Part shown: positions 31,101 to 40,442 of the stretch, piece by piece
Layout of the letters: each line of letters opens with the position of its first letter
Position numbering within the stretch: the stretch's first letter is position 1
Origin: Pusillibacter faecalis
GTDB taxonomy: Bacteria > Bacillota > Clostridia > Oscillospirales > Oscillospiraceae
Assembly: GCF_018408705.1 (NCBI RefSeq)
Contig: NZ_AP023420.1
Span: forward strand, 2,294,001-2,358,000
Reading direction: 5' to 3'
DNA length: 64,000 nucleotides
Position numbers and translations under genes: made by a program
The notes under the pieces: model-generated
What the model saw: the letters and a program-made list of their open reading frames with translations, nothing else
Database searches by the model: none
Told to the model about the DNA's origin: nothing

Positions 31101-31839
31101 AGAGTGTTCCTTCAACATGATCGAAGATTGGATTGAACTCTGGCATACGTGGGACATCAAGATGGCGCTTCCAGCCTTCTTAGGCCTATCAGAGGAAGAA
31201 TACGGCGTTCTGCTGGTCGAAGGCTATGATGCGTTGGCCCGTCGGCTGAATACAGATGCGGAAACCCACTATATGGCAGTCCATTTGGAATGGGAAGACC
31301 TGGAGAATCAATTAAATGAACTGATTCGGTCACTGTTGTCCGCCGCATATACGGTTCATATGAAACGAAGCGATTTTTATTACTGGGATATAGTCCTTCA
31401 CAAAAACGGTGAGATCAGCGAGAAAGACAGCGAATATATCTGTGAACGCCTTGATTTGAGGGACATTAGCACAGACCATTTTCTGTATAGTGACAGCATT
31501 GACCAGAACCAGGCCTGCGGCCTGCTGGAAAAGTTGTTTGGCCGTGAGATCGTGTCCAGCCATGCGGATGACGAGGGAGTTTGGTTTTTCCATAAGCCGC
31601 TCTACGCCTCAAGCCGGAGCTGGGTTGCCCAGCACGTCGGCCGCTTTGAACAGCGGTTAAACATGGAGATTGGGAACAGGCACTATCCGGCAACAACTGC
31701 GGAAACCGCTGCACACCAGTTATATGGATTTGTGACGGCACTGAAAGAACTGGGTATGGTAAGAGAGCATGAATATCCCATAACGCTCGACCATTTTACC
31801 AAGCGTCCCAATAGCCAACCGGATCAGGCAAATAGTTAA
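31072..31839 (+). CDS. Hypothetical protein (255 aa)
   Basis: AAGGAGG lies five bases before the chosen ATG. An N-terminal helical segment (IEDWIELWHTWDIKMALPAFLGLSEEEYGVLL) is typical of small element proteins that carry a helix-turn-helix-like module, and it may be followed by a fused second domain. The remaining 170 residues are mixed alpha/beta and unrecognised. A GGGCGCAAGG/CCTTTGCGCCC hairpin without a T run follows the stop. Confidence 0.5.
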   Translation: MTFKERFQARECSFNMIEDWIELWHTWDIKMALPAFLGLSEEEYGVLLVEGYDALARRLNTDAETHYMAVHLEWEDLENQLNELIRSLLSAAYTVHMKRSDFYYWDIVLHKNGEISEKDSEYICERLDLRDISTDHFLYSDSIDQNQACGLLEKLFGREIVSSHADDEGVWFFHKPLYASSRSWVAQHVGRFEQRLNMEIGNRHYPATTAETAAHQLYGFVTALKELGMVREHEYPITLDHFTKRPNSQPDQANS

Positions 31840-31908
31840 ATGAATCGGGCGCAAGGGGGCTTCCTTTGCGCCCAATCCGTCTAAGAACAAGATAAGGAGA
31901 GATCAGTT

Positions 31909-32736
31909 GTGAAATGTAGATTTTGTGATGGGCAGGTATTTGTGGGCCATCAGGTCTGCCATCTGGATATTCTAGTGGATGATTCCGGTGCATTTCTTGA
32001 TAATATGCCCGGCGGTGCCGAGGCATCCATCTATGAAAGCAACACACCTTTTGGACCATTTCAGTGCTGCGGCTGCGGCGCTGTCTACGATGAGCTGAAA
32101 GATGGACAAAAGGAAACGTCCGGTCCCATCGAAGGATGGAAATGGCCTGGAGATAGCCCGGAAGACGCAGATATAAAGGGGCTCATCGTTCTGACGATGA
32201 TCCGGGAGCGGCCCTGTGAAAACGAGATCTGGGCCGATAACCTGTTTGTCCTCGTTGAAAAAGAGGCATTCCAGGAAAGCAACTCCCAATTTGTCTCCAC
32301 TGAAACATTTGTGATGCAGACCCTGCGCAGTCGGGTCCAAACCTGGCTGGCGACCCCGGATGGATGGCGGAGCAACTGCTGTGCATCCAGAGATTATAAC
32401 TGGGGGGATCTGATCAATGACCTGCCTTCTGAGCATATCCAGGTATTTTTCACTCGGGATGAAGCCAAAGACTATGACATTTTGGACTCCGTCAGTGTGC
32501 GCGTAGCCCAGGATGAATTGCTGGCTCCTGATAATGTGCCGGCGTCTCTTGTGCTGGTATATAGAGACGGCCACACCGACATTTTGGGGGTTGTTGTGGA
32601 TTTTCAGGACGGGAGCATCTCCTCCAACAACTTTTTCAAGGAAACGGAAGTTGTGGAGGGCTATATCCAAATGGCAGATGGTAGCAGGTTAAACTGCGAT
32701 CCAGAAAACGATTTTCGGTCTATTGCGGAAGTGTGA
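31909..32736 (+). CDS. Zinc-ribbon hypothetical protein (275 aa)
   Basis: The start is GTG with AAGGAG upstream. CRFC at residues 3-6 and CCGC near 56 form a split zinc ribbon. A beta-rich body follows, with a C-terminal segment (VLVYRDGHTDILGVVVDFQDGS). The family is not recognised. It overlaps the start of the broken methyltransferase piece by four bases. Confidence 0.5.
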   Translation: MKCRFCDGQVFVGHQVCHLDILVDDSGAFLDNMPGGAEASIYESNTPFGPFQCCGCGAVYDELKDGQKETSGPIEGWKWPGDSPEDADIKGLIVLTMIRERPCENEIWADNLFVLVEKEAFQESNSQFVSTETFVMQTLRSRVQTWLATPDGWRSNCCASRDYNWGDLINDLPSEHIQVFFTRDEAKDYDILDSVSVRVAQDELLAPDNVPASLVLVYRDGHTDILGVVVDFQDGSISSNNFFKETEVVEGYIQMADGSRLNCDPENDFRSIAEV

Positions 32737-33193
32737 GGATGCAGTACGGCTATGATCCGAGGCTATTTGACATCTCTCGGATCCCAACCTGGGATGGGTT
32801 TGTTCAGGCGTGGAAAATATCATTATTAAAGCCCAGCACAACTGCGTGTCCGACCGTAGGACCTACGGCGGCCGTTTCATCCCCATCGTCCATGAATATG
32901 TTCTGCTGCTGCGGAAAGAAACGCCGCTAGTCATCCCATTTTTGATGACCTACCGTGTGAATAGCGATATTCGGGATATGCCCGGCGCCACATGGCGGGA
33001 TATCATTGCCGACATACTGGAAGATTGCAATGGCCGCGCACCGCTGGAAGAGATTTACCGGCGTGTGGAAGGACATAAGCGGGCGCAGAGCCAGCAGTGG
33101 TGGAAGGAAAAGGTGCGGCAGACCCTGCAGATCAATCCCCGAACCTTCGAAAAGGCAGATCGTGGCATATGGTGTTTAGTTAAACACGCATGA
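32733..33193 (+). pseudogene. C-terminal remnant of a DNA adenine methyltransferase, frameshifted
   Basis: The first frame gives YDPRLFDISRIPTWDGFV. After about 32,810 a second frame gives ENIIIKAQHNC, then RTYGGRFIPIVHEYVLLLRK, DIRDMPGATWRDI and HKRAQSQQWWKEKVRQTL. Together these are the expected consecutive C-terminal blocks of an element-borne DNA methyltransferase that ends in a small helix-turn-helix-like domain. The S-adenosylmethionine and NPPY motifs that should lie upstream are absent. At the junction, adding one G to GCGTGGAAAATATC would restore the frame. The downstream piece could still be made as a 127-residue protein from its own ATG. Confidence 0.65.
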
Positions 33194-33235
33194 ACCGGCA
33201 GAAATACAACAACGAAGAGTGGAGGTTTTATATCA

Positions 33236-34048
33236 ATGGAGTATTTTGAATTGCGAAATAAACTCTTTTTCCCTGTGAGGCGGAAACTGATCAACGACTA
33301 TCAAATGGGGACGCTAGACTTCGAAAGATGCGAACAGTTAGTGAACGATCTCATTCTAAAAATTGGACAGTATATGGACACTGGGGTGCCGCAAGACGAG
33401 AGTATGGCGATTGTATTTGCGGAATTTCAAGACACGATTCAGGAACTGCGGCCACTGACAAAGGGATATGAAATCACTTGTGATACAAACGAGCAATTTC
33501 ACATACCCCACGCACTCTATGTCTGTGTGTTTAGAGATTTGGTAGGGACAGAATTTGCAGATGAAAGTTATGCTACAAAATTGGCTGAACGTGACGGGGT
33601 CAAACTCATATTCGGGATGCCACAAGTGCCGGATGGGCTTTACTTGGATACCGAACAGAACCGTGAGATCATCCAGAAATACTTAGCACACAAGACGCCT
33701 ACAACAGGGCGATCAGACTCTATTGATGAAGCGGCAGGGAGAAGGTGCACAATAAAAAGCAAGGAAGAACTCCTCATTGAGGAAGCAAATGCACTGGATT
33801 CTCTCTTCATGAGCATGAAAATCGAAGATATCAGTATTGAAATAAGGGATAATCAACTTGTTGCCTTTGATTCTGACGGGAACAAGTGGGTGGAAAATGA
33901 AATCTTCGACTTTGCGCTGAACGAGTGCCTTACTTTTGGCGCTGATGGGCATCTAATTGACGGCTATTGTATCAATGAAGAACTCTTGGATCAAATCCTA
34001 CACTATGCGGCTCAAAGAGATGTCAAAATCGAGAGGATACCCTTGTAA
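33236..34048 (+). CDS. Hypothetical protein (270 aa)
   Basis: GTGGAGG lies about ten bases before the ATG. A helical N-terminal half is joined by a charged linker (residues about 150-185) to a smaller C-terminal alpha/beta domain beginning IEDISIEIRDNQLVAFDSDG. The family is not recognised. Base composition is more A+T-rich than its neighbours. Confidence 0.5.
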   Translation: MEYFELRNKLFFPVRRKLINDYQMGTLDFERCEQLVNDLILKIGQYMDTGVPQDESMAIVFAEFQDTIQELRPLTKGYEITCDTNEQFHIPHALYVCVFRDLVGTEFADESYATKLAERDGVKLIFGMPQVPDGLYLDTEQNREIIQKYLAHKTPTTGRSDSIDEAAGRRCTIKSKEELLIEEANALDSLFMSMKIEDISIEIRDNQLVAFDSDGNKWVENEIFDFALNECLTFGADGHLIDGYCINEELLDQILHYAAQRDVKIERIPL

Positions 34049-34117
34049 TTGTGGCAGATATGAAGATGAGAAAATGAAACTAAGTCACAGAAGGCCGATA
34101 TCATTAGGAGGCTTCGG

Positions 34118-34390
34118 ATGAAAAGAGAACTGTCGATTAAAGACGAACTGCGTGCAATCCAGTCCGGAGAACTTACATGCAGCCCGGAGAAACTGGCTGC
34201 ATGTGCCGCATACTGCCGGAAACGGCTTGATATGCTGCGCAGGTCACTGGAAAGTCAGTCGGTTCCAGCGGCTTACATTGAGCAGGTGCAAGCCAATATC
34301 CATAGTTTTTCTGATTTTCTTGGTTGGGCGGAGGCGCAAAAGCCGGACACGGGTATTTCAGCCTATAGTGCTGAGCCGAAGAAGTCTTAA
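34118..34390 (+). CDS. Small helical protein (90 aa)
   Basis: TTAGGAGG precedes the ATG. The protein is almost entirely helical, with a likely coiled-coil pair (residues about 25-75). It is the last gene of the L4 operon; the promoter of L5 starts 37 bases after its stop. No terminator separates the two. Confidence 0.5.
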   Translation: MKRELSIKDELRAIQSGELTCSPEKLAACAAYCRKRLDMLRRSLESQSVPAAYIEQVQANIHSFSDFLGWAEAQKPDTGISAYSAEPKKS

Positions 34391-34426
34391 CAGGGTAGTG
34401 TATGCGCAGGCGTGGTTATAAGCGTG

Positions 34427-34606
34427 TTGACGAAAAGGTCTGAGAATGATATAATTCAACTATACAGTATCAGAGCCATGCCGAAGGCGTGCATAGTTTA
34501 CAGTGTTCCAAAGTGCCATTTGCAGAAATGCAGATGGCACTTTTTTTGTTTTTTGGCCATTTCATTATCGGCATAGACAGCGTTCCCAAAAGGGAACGCT
34601 GTTTTT
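34427..34606 (+). promoter_or_regulatory. Leader module L5
   Basis: TTGACG (34427-34432), a 17 bp spacer and TATAAT (34450-34455) form the promoter. Box 1 AGTATCAG is at 34466-34473. The stem-loop is CATGCC-GAA-GGCGTG. Box 2 AGTTTACAG (34495-34503) runs into GTGTTCCA. Terminator 1 is AGTGCCAT/ATGGCACT with TTTTTTT (34512-34547). Terminator 2 is ACAGCGTTCCC/GGGAACGCTGT with TTTTT (34577-34606), an 11 bp stem with a four-base loop. The recombination and partition operon follows 46 bases later. Confidence 0.85.
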
Positions 34607-34651
34607 GCATATCAGGAAGTTCCGGCTACAAAAAGAAAGGAGAACAAAACC

Positions 34652-35794
34652 ATGGTGAAATCTTGTTGTGACAGCTATCACACCCAGTTCAGCGCATTCC
34701 CGGACATGCTCAGTTACCACGAGAAGATCCGAACTGACAGCCGCTGGGAGCGCACCGAGGTCAAAAATCTGGAGGTGGCGGCGCTGGATAAGGCATCGCC
34801 CCTGTTCAACGACACGACCAGTTTCGATTCCTCTGTCTCCCGTGATGCAATCGAGGACACGGCAGAGAATCTGAAATTGGCCATCAAAGTCAAGGACAAA
34901 TTCTTCCCGCTGCGCGATACCGCTTATAAGAGCCTGCTGGACCGGGCGAAAGTCGGCGGTTCTGCACTACCCAAACTCCCGCGTGAAAAACTTGCGGAGT
35001 TGATCAATTCCTGCCTGGCGCTCCATAAGGACAGCGCCCTGTTGCTCGTCCGCGATGAGAAGGTCTCGGCCGCTCATTCCGGAGATACCCGTGACTACTC
35101 CGTGTTGGAGATCGATCAGTTACTGGACGGCTTACAGAGCAAGATGGACGAGCGGTTCCCGGGCAACCAGTTTTCCGGCGGTTATGTAGATCATTCCATT
35201 ACAAGCGCCTCATGGACACTGCCTGACCAAAAGACAGAGTTGCTGGATACCTACACAAAATTGTTGGCGGCAGAGGGGAAGACCGCTATGGCCGCCAAGT
35301 TGATGCCTGGTATCCGCTTTTCTACATCGGACACCGGGGTGGCCTCGGCAAAGGTTTCGGCGTTGCTGGTGGGGTTACAGTACCCCATCCATATTGGCGG
35401 TATGATTTCCGTGGAACACCGCCGGCAGTCCAAGGTCCCTGACTTCGTGGAGAGCCTTGATATGCTGTTCGCTCAGTTTGGGGACTCGGTTGCCAGATTG
35501 AGCGGCCTGCTGTCTATCCACCTAGATCACCCGGTCAATGCCATGACGGCCATCTGCAAACGCCTAGCGCTGCCGAAAAAGGCGGCGATGGAGGCCATCG
35601 ACATGTTCGAGATGGCGATTGGGGAAGACAGCGCCACTGCCCATGATGTGTTTGTAGCCATGCAGGAAATCCCCTTTATCCTCAAGACCCAGGGGACGCC
35701 GGAGAGCAAACTGTTGGCCCTGCAGGAAAATATGGCCCGGGCACTCACGCTCAAATGGCGTGACTATGACTATGCCCGGGAGGTGAAGTGGTAA
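34652..35794 (+). CDS. Hypothetical protein (380 aa), first gene after L5
   Basis: AAAGGAG lies upstream of the ATG. The protein is soluble and high in Ala, Leu, Lys and Asp, with the segment KVKDKFFPLRDTAYKSLLDRAKVGG and later LLVGLQYPIHIGGMISVEHR. Its layout loosely resembles phage and plasmid DUF932-type proteins, but the match is not convincing. It sits directly before an exonuclease gene (TAATG overlap), suggesting a role in DNA recombination or replication. Confidence 0.55.
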   Translation: MVKSCCDSYHTQFSAFPDMLSYHEKIRTDSRWERTEVKNLEVAALDKASPLFNDTTSFDSSVSRDAIEDTAENLKLAIKVKDKFFPLRDTAYKSLLDRAKVGGSALPKLPREKLAELINSCLALHKDSALLLVRDEKVSAAHSGDTRDYSVLEIDQLLDGLQSKMDERFPGNQFSGGYVDHSITSASWTLPDQKTELLDTYTKLLAAEGKTAMAAKLMPGIRFSTSDTGVASAKVSALLVGLQYPIHIGGMISVEHRRQSKVPDFVESLDMLFAQFGDSVARLSGLLSIHLDHPVNAMTAICKRLALPKKAAMEAIDMFEMAIGEDSATAHDVFVAMQEIPFILKTQGTPESKLLALQENMARALTLKWRDYDYAREVKW

Positions 35795-36831
35795 TGGCTG
35801 CACCTAATATTCTGTGCGACTGCACAGGTATGTCGAGAACGCGATGGCTGGAATGCAGGGCGCACGGTCCTAAGGGAGATATTGAGTATACCGTTGGCGG
35901 CAGCGATGTTGCCGTTATCTTCGGTTTGTCGCCGTGGACGACACCCCTGGAACTTTGGATGATCAAAAAGGGGCGCATGAAGCCGAAGCCGCCCCCGAAC
36001 CCCGACCAACTGGCTATGGGACATATGTTGGAGCCGATTGCAGCGTACTTTTACGCCAGGAGGACGGGTAATGTCGTCACGGATGACAACTATCTCTATC
36101 AGCATGCTTATCTGAAATACGCTCTCGCCAATATTGACCGGCGCTACACGCGGAAGAATGACGGCGAAGGCGGTGTTTTGGAGTGCAAATCCCTGACATA
36201 TCACAAGGCAGAAGACTGGGCTGACGGAGCTATCCCAATCTACTACGAAATTCAGCTTCGCTACTATCTTGCGGTATTGGATGAAAAGCACGGGGCTTTC
36301 GCGGCGCTTTGGGGCAACAACCCGGAGCACGACTTGGCCATGCCCCACATCGAGCGGGAACAGGGCAAAGAGGATATCATTTTTGAGAAGTTGGACCGGT
36401 GGATCTGGAGTTTGCGTCATGATCAGCCTCCGACTATGGAGGATGTGAAGCCGAAGCTGGCTATGGAGGCCCTGGCGCGAATTTACGGTGCCAGTCAAAA
36501 AGGACTGCCCACAATTGAATTTCCGCAAAAATTTGAATCACGTCTGCGGAAAATCGCGAGTCTTCAAGCGGAAAATGTGGAGTTAAAAAGTGCAATCAAG
36601 AAAAATGAGGAGGCTATAAAAGCACACAGCGTGCGAGTTGCAGAACTGATGAAGAATCATGAGCATGGGATCCTTACCACAACCACGGATAAGCTGTTAG
36701 TGGATTTTGTGACCGAGGTAACCAAGCGCGTGAGCTCGGACTATCTCAAAAAAGAACATCCGGACATCTATCAAGAGGCGCTGAAAGCATCAAAGAGCCG
36801 CAAGGTCAAGGTGACCATCCAGCCTGTATGA
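35794..36831 (+). CDS. YqaJ-type alkaline exonuclease (345 aa)
   Basis: It belongs to the PD-(D/E)XK phage exonuclease family. IFGLSPWTTPLELWMIKKG is followed by MLEPIA (E80), ANIDRRY (D115), LECKSL (E130 and K132) and YYEIQLRYYLAV (Q154), the expected catalytic order. Such exonucleases resect double-stranded ends to give 3' single strands for an annealing protein. The C-terminal 120 residues are a predicted coiled-coil extension. An annealing-like protein lies two genes further on. It is translationally coupled to the preceding gene, with GGGAGG as the ribosome-binding site. Confidence 0.85.
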   Translation: MAAPNILCDCTGMSRTRWLECRAHGPKGDIEYTVGGSDVAVIFGLSPWTTPLELWMIKKGRMKPKPPPNPDQLAMGHMLEPIAAYFYARRTGNVVTDDNYLYQHAYLKYALANIDRRYTRKNDGEGGVLECKSLTYHKAEDWADGAIPIYYEIQLRYYLAVLDEKHGAFAALWGNNPEHDLAMPHIEREQGKEDIIFEKLDRWIWSLRHDQPPTMEDVKPKLAMEALARIYGASQKGLPTIEFPQKFESRLRKIASLQAENVELKSAIKKNEEAIKAHSVRVAELMKNHEHGILTTTTDKLLVDFVTEVTKRVSSDYLKKEHPDIYQEALKASKSRKVKVTIQPV

Positions 36832-36991
36832 CGATGGGCGGCGCAGGGTGTGCTTATGTGTAGAGCAGCCCTGCGCTTATACAAAAAACGGGCAAGGCCG
36901 TCTTTACGGAGCAAAATATGTCTTTTGGATCGGGGTATTCTGTGAGAGGATTTCAAGATACTCCGATTCCGCTATAAGGAGGAATCAATTC

Positions 36992-39172
36992 ATGAAATGC
37001 AGTTTCAGCCGCCTGCTCTACCCGAAGACAGTGGAGGAGGCGCGGGACGGCAGTTATATGATCGCACTGTTCAGGCCCCATGAAAAGGTACTGGACGCAC
37101 AAGGAAACAGACTTTCCAGCATCAAGGTGGTGGGGCACTACCTGCCTACCGTTTCTAGTGTAAAGGTCGATATGGCTGGACATTGGAAGAAAGATGCCAG
37201 ATACGGACTTCAGTTTGAGATGGAGTCTTATGAGGAACTGGTTGAATCCAGTAAGGCCGGGATTGTGTCCTACCTCTCGTCGGGGATGATACCTGGCATC
37301 GGGAAAAAATTGGCCGAAAGAATCTACGATACTTTCGGGGAGCAGTCCCTGGAGGTATTAGACCGTGATCCTACACGGATCGAGGAGGTATCCGGCATCA
37401 GTCAAAAGAAAAGAGACCAGTTCTGTGACGCCTATATGGAAACCCGCAGCGCCCGCAAATTGATCAATATGCTTGCCCCCTTTGATATCAGCGCGATGCA
37501 GGCCATCCATCTGAGGAGGCAACTGGGTCTCGATGCGCAGACATTACTGGCTCAGTTTCCATACATGGTATTTGAGCGTGATCTGATTGATTTTGAAACA
37601 GCAGACAGGCTGGCGCAGGCCAACGGGATCCCGATGGATGCGCCGGAACGGCTGGATGCCGGCTTGCTCTGTACGCTGAAACAAGCAGAATCCAGCGGGC
37701 ATCTGTCCATGCACAAGGAACGCCTTGTGCAGAGGGCGGTCAATTTACTCCGCGCACCGGCAGTGACGTGGAAGGCTGTTGCCCAGCGGGCATTTGAAAT
37801 GCTCAAAGACAATCGGCTTGCGATTTACCGCGACCATGTCTATCGCCCTATCATAGCACAGGCTGAGAACGATGTGGCTGTACAGGTCTGCGAGATGCTG
37901 CACCGGGACAAATTGCCCTATATGGGCGACCTGGATGACGAGATTGATGCCCAGCAGAAAGAGATGGGGTTCACCTTCGCTCAGGAGCAGAGGAACGCCA
38001 TCAAGACTTCGCTGACATCGCCGATTTGCATCATTTCCGGAGGTCCGGGTACGGGGAAGACCTCCATCCAGCGGGCAATTCTCAATATCTATCACGCGGC
38101 ATTTCCCAATGCCGCTGTTGTCTGCTGTGCACCGACCGGGCGTGCGGCGCGGCGTATGGAACAGAGCACTGGCTTTGCAGCATCTACGGTACATAAGGCG
38201 CTGAACCTACAGGCGGGTGAAATCCACGAACTGAGAGAGCCTGAAACCCTGAAGGCAGATCTGGTCCTTGTCGACGAAGTCAGCATGATGGATATGATAA
38301 CCACATGGCACCTATTTGCCGCACTGCCACCCGGCTGCCGCTTGATTCTGGTGGGAGATGCAGATCAACTTCCCTCCGTCGGGCCGGGTGCCGTACTCCA
38401 CGAACTGCTGGGCTGCGGGAAGCTACCTTCGGTCATCCTGGACAAGGTGTTTCGCCAGAGTGAGGGCAGCATCGTAGCGGAGAATGCACAGCGTATCCGG
38501 CACGGCAATGAGCGATTGGACTTAGGGGACGATTTTCAGTTCTGGGCCTCGGCAGATGTGTCACAGTCAGCACAATGGCTGGAGCGTCTCTACATGAATG
38601 AGATCGCTCGGCACGGCGTGGACAATGTGGCGCTTTTGACCCCGTTCCGTAAAAAGTCCGAAACTGGCGTTCAGAGTATGAACGCGGCCCTGCACGATAT
38701 TGCCAACCCACCCTCACCGGAAAAGGCGGAACTGGAAATCGGGCAGAGGACCTTTCGCGTGGGTGACAAAGTGATGCAGATGAAAAACCGGGATTTTGCC
38801 AGTAATGGTGATATCGGATATATCCGAACCATCGTCCGGGATGCAGACGGTTTTTTGGTAGAAGTGGATTTTGGGGATGACCGTATTGTGGCCTATGAGG
38901 ATTTGGAGTCTCTCCGCCAACTGGAACTGGCTTATGCCACCACCATCCACAAATCTCAGGGCGCAGAATATTCCTCCGTGCTTATCAGTGTCCAGAACAT
39001 ACACGGGAGAATGCTGAATCGTGCGTTGTTCTACACGGCGGAAACCCGCGCCAAGATCCGCGTTATCGTTGTGGGAGACTGGGAGGCTGTTGTGCGTGCA
39101 ATCAATACGACGGATACTGACCGCAGAAATACGGCACTGGCTGAACGGATCAACGAATTGATAAAAGAATAG
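36992..39172 (+). CDS. recD2: RecD2-like superfamily 1 helicase (726 aa)
   Basis: The start with AAGGAGG upstream is preferred to an earlier open stretch. An N-terminal OB-like domain (1-80) is followed by tandem helix-hairpin-helix segments (about 95-145), as in RecD2. Walker A is GGPGTGKT (350-357). Downstream are VDEVSMMD, LVGDADQLPSVGPG, and motifs V and VI including ATTIHKSQGAEYSSVLI. RecD2 enzymes move 5' to 3' on DNA and act without RecBC. Here it probably supports element replication or recombination together with the nearby exonuclease. Confidence 0.9.
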   Translation: MKCSFSRLLYPKTVEEARDGSYMIALFRPHEKVLDAQGNRLSSIKVVGHYLPTVSSVKVDMAGHWKKDARYGLQFEMESYEELVESSKAGIVSYLSSGMIPGIGKKLAERIYDTFGEQSLEVLDRDPTRIEEVSGISQKKRDQFCDAYMETRSARKLINMLAPFDISAMQAIHLRRQLGLDAQTLLAQFPYMVFERDLIDFETADRLAQANGIPMDAPERLDAGLLCTLKQAESSGHLSMHKERLVQRAVNLLRAPAVTWKAVAQRAFEMLKDNRLAIYRDHVYRPIIAQAENDVAVQVCEMLHRDKLPYMGDLDDEIDAQQKEMGFTFAQEQRNAIKTSLTSPICIISGGPGTGKTSIQRAILNIYHAAFPNAAVVCCAPTGRAARRMEQSTGFAASTVHKALNLQAGEIHELREPETLKADLVLVDEVSMMDMITTWHLFAALPPGCRLILVGDADQLPSVGPGAVLHELLGCGKLPSVILDKVFRQSEGSIVAENAQRIRHGNERLDLGDDFQFWASADVSQSAQWLERLYMNEIARHGVDNVALLTPFRKKSETGVQSMNAALHDIANPPSPEKAELEIGQRTFRVGDKVMQMKNRDFASNGDIGYIRTIVRDADGFLVEVDFGDDRIVAYEDLESLRQLELAYATTIHKSQGAEYSSVLISVQNIHGRMLNRALFYTAETRAKIRVIVVGDWEAVVRAINTTDTDRRNTALAERINELIKE

Positions 39173-39188
39173 AGGGAGGACCAGACAG

Positions 39189-39659
39189 ATGGCCACAGTC
39201 CTGGAAAATTACTATGCGCTCCGAGGCGAACTGGAGCAGCGCATGGCACAGGCACCCATTAACGCAGTCGACCTGTGGTATTACGGCGAAATTGTGTACC
39301 GGGTCGGCGTGTTGGAGACATGTCAGATGTACCTGCGCAGTGCGCCTGTTTCGATGAATACCCCCGAACTGCTGGGGCATTACCAGATGATGGACGCCTA
39401 TGTGCAGAGTCTTGCGTTGGAACGTCGCTATGGGCCGGACCGCGGTCCGGATACACAGAAAGAGCGGGAAGCCGCTCAGAGTAACCTGGGACGTGTGATC
39501 CAAGACTACCGTAAGCGATTTTCAGCGTTTTCGCCTACGGCTGCCATGGCATACAAGAAAGAAATTAACCGGGTTATTACAACACTGCTGCCGGCATGGC
39601 TGCAGTTTCGGAACACATTCGTACCGATTAAAAAGGCTAAGGAGGGTAATGCATCATGA
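39189..39659 (+). CDS. Helical hypothetical protein (156 aa)
   Basis: Almost entirely helical, with the segment YRKRFSAFSPTAAMAYKKEINRVITTLLPAW near its end. It overlaps the start of the next gene by four bases and follows the helicase by 16 bases. The family is not recognised. Its position between a helicase and an annealing-like protein suggests an accessory recombination role. Confidence 0.5.
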   Translation: MATVLENYYALRGELEQRMAQAPINAVDLWYYGEIVYRVGVLETCQMYLRSAPVSMNTPELLGHYQMMDAYVQSLALERRYGPDRGPDTQKEREAAQSNLGRVIQDYRKRFSAFSPTAAMAYKKEINRVITTLLPAWLQFRNTFVPIKKAKEGNAS

Positions 39660-40390
39660 AAGACGAGAAACAGGCAGCACTGGCAGCCATTCAGCAGATC
39701 AATGCGGTGGATGGTTTTGATCCCTCGCCGTTGGCAGTGGAATACGCCGACCTCAATACCCATGAAAAGCGCCTTCGCCTGCCGGTTATGGGACAACTCG
39801 CGTGGTTCTGGCTCAAGCATCCGGAAGGCCGTGTCGCTGTCACGGTGACTCCAGCCAAGGAGTGCTTCATAGCCACAGCACGGATTTATGCCAATTATAC
39901 CAATCCATCAGATCAGTATTTGGCGGAGGCCACAGCGTCACGAGGTTATTTGCCGGACAAGCCGACGGTTTCCCCGCGGGAATGGGCACAGACAGCAGCA
40001 ATCGGCCGGGCGTTGCAGTACGCTGGCTTTGGACTCCAGTTCGCTGCGGCCGGCGACGCCTTTGATATGCCAGCAGTGGATGAACTGAGCGGCATCGTCT
40101 GGAGCGGGGAAGAATCTCCGCAGGATTTGCCAGAGCCTGGAGGGGCCTCCGCGAATATGCATATGACAATGCCGATGCCCACACCAGCCGCCCAGCCGCC
40201 GGTAGATCCATTGGAGAAAGCAATGAGTACACCCTGTCCTATCAGCAAATACAGCGGCAAGACGCTTGGGGATGTACTGAGGGAGGATCCAAAAGCCCTC
40301 GTGTGGGTAGCGAATAAATTTCAGGGCGATCCTGAGATCTCTGCGGCCGCAAAACTCATTTGCGAACAGTCCATGGAGGAGAGCGCCTGA
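39656..40390 (+). CDS. Possible ssDNA-annealing protein (244 aa)
   Basis: Residues 1-130 contain ECFIATARIYANY, EATASRG and REWAQTAAIGRALQYAGFG. This resembles the SAIGRALA-type segment of ERF/Sak/Rad52-like annealing proteins. A Pro/Met-rich linker follows, then a C-terminal domain with ISKYSGKTLGDVLREDPKALVWVANKF. That matches the small GKYxGKTL..V...DP.YL.W domain found attached to phage exonucleases and primases. Pairing with the YqaJ-type exonuclease makes an annealing role likely, but the core match is weak. Confidence 0.55.
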   Translation: MKDEKQAALAAIQQINAVDGFDPSPLAVEYADLNTHEKRLRLPVMGQLAWFWLKHPEGRVAVTVTPAKECFIATARIYANYTNPSDQYLAEATASRGYLPDKPTVSPREWAQTAAIGRALQYAGFGLQFAAAGDAFDMPAVDELSGIVWSGEESPQDLPEPGGASANMHMTMPMPTPAAQPPVDPLEKAMSTPCPISKYSGKTLGDVLREDPKALVWVANKFQGDPEISAAAKLICEQSMEESA

Positions 40391-40442
40391 ATAAACATGG
40401 GGGACGGTCGCCACCAGACCGTCCCCCGGAGAGGAGCTTTCC

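Noticed and set aside
36832..36991. A 48-codon upstream extension of the RecD2-like helicase
   Set aside because: A strong AAGGAGG precedes the internal ATG and the helicase OB-like domain begins there; the upstream residues are not conserved-looking.
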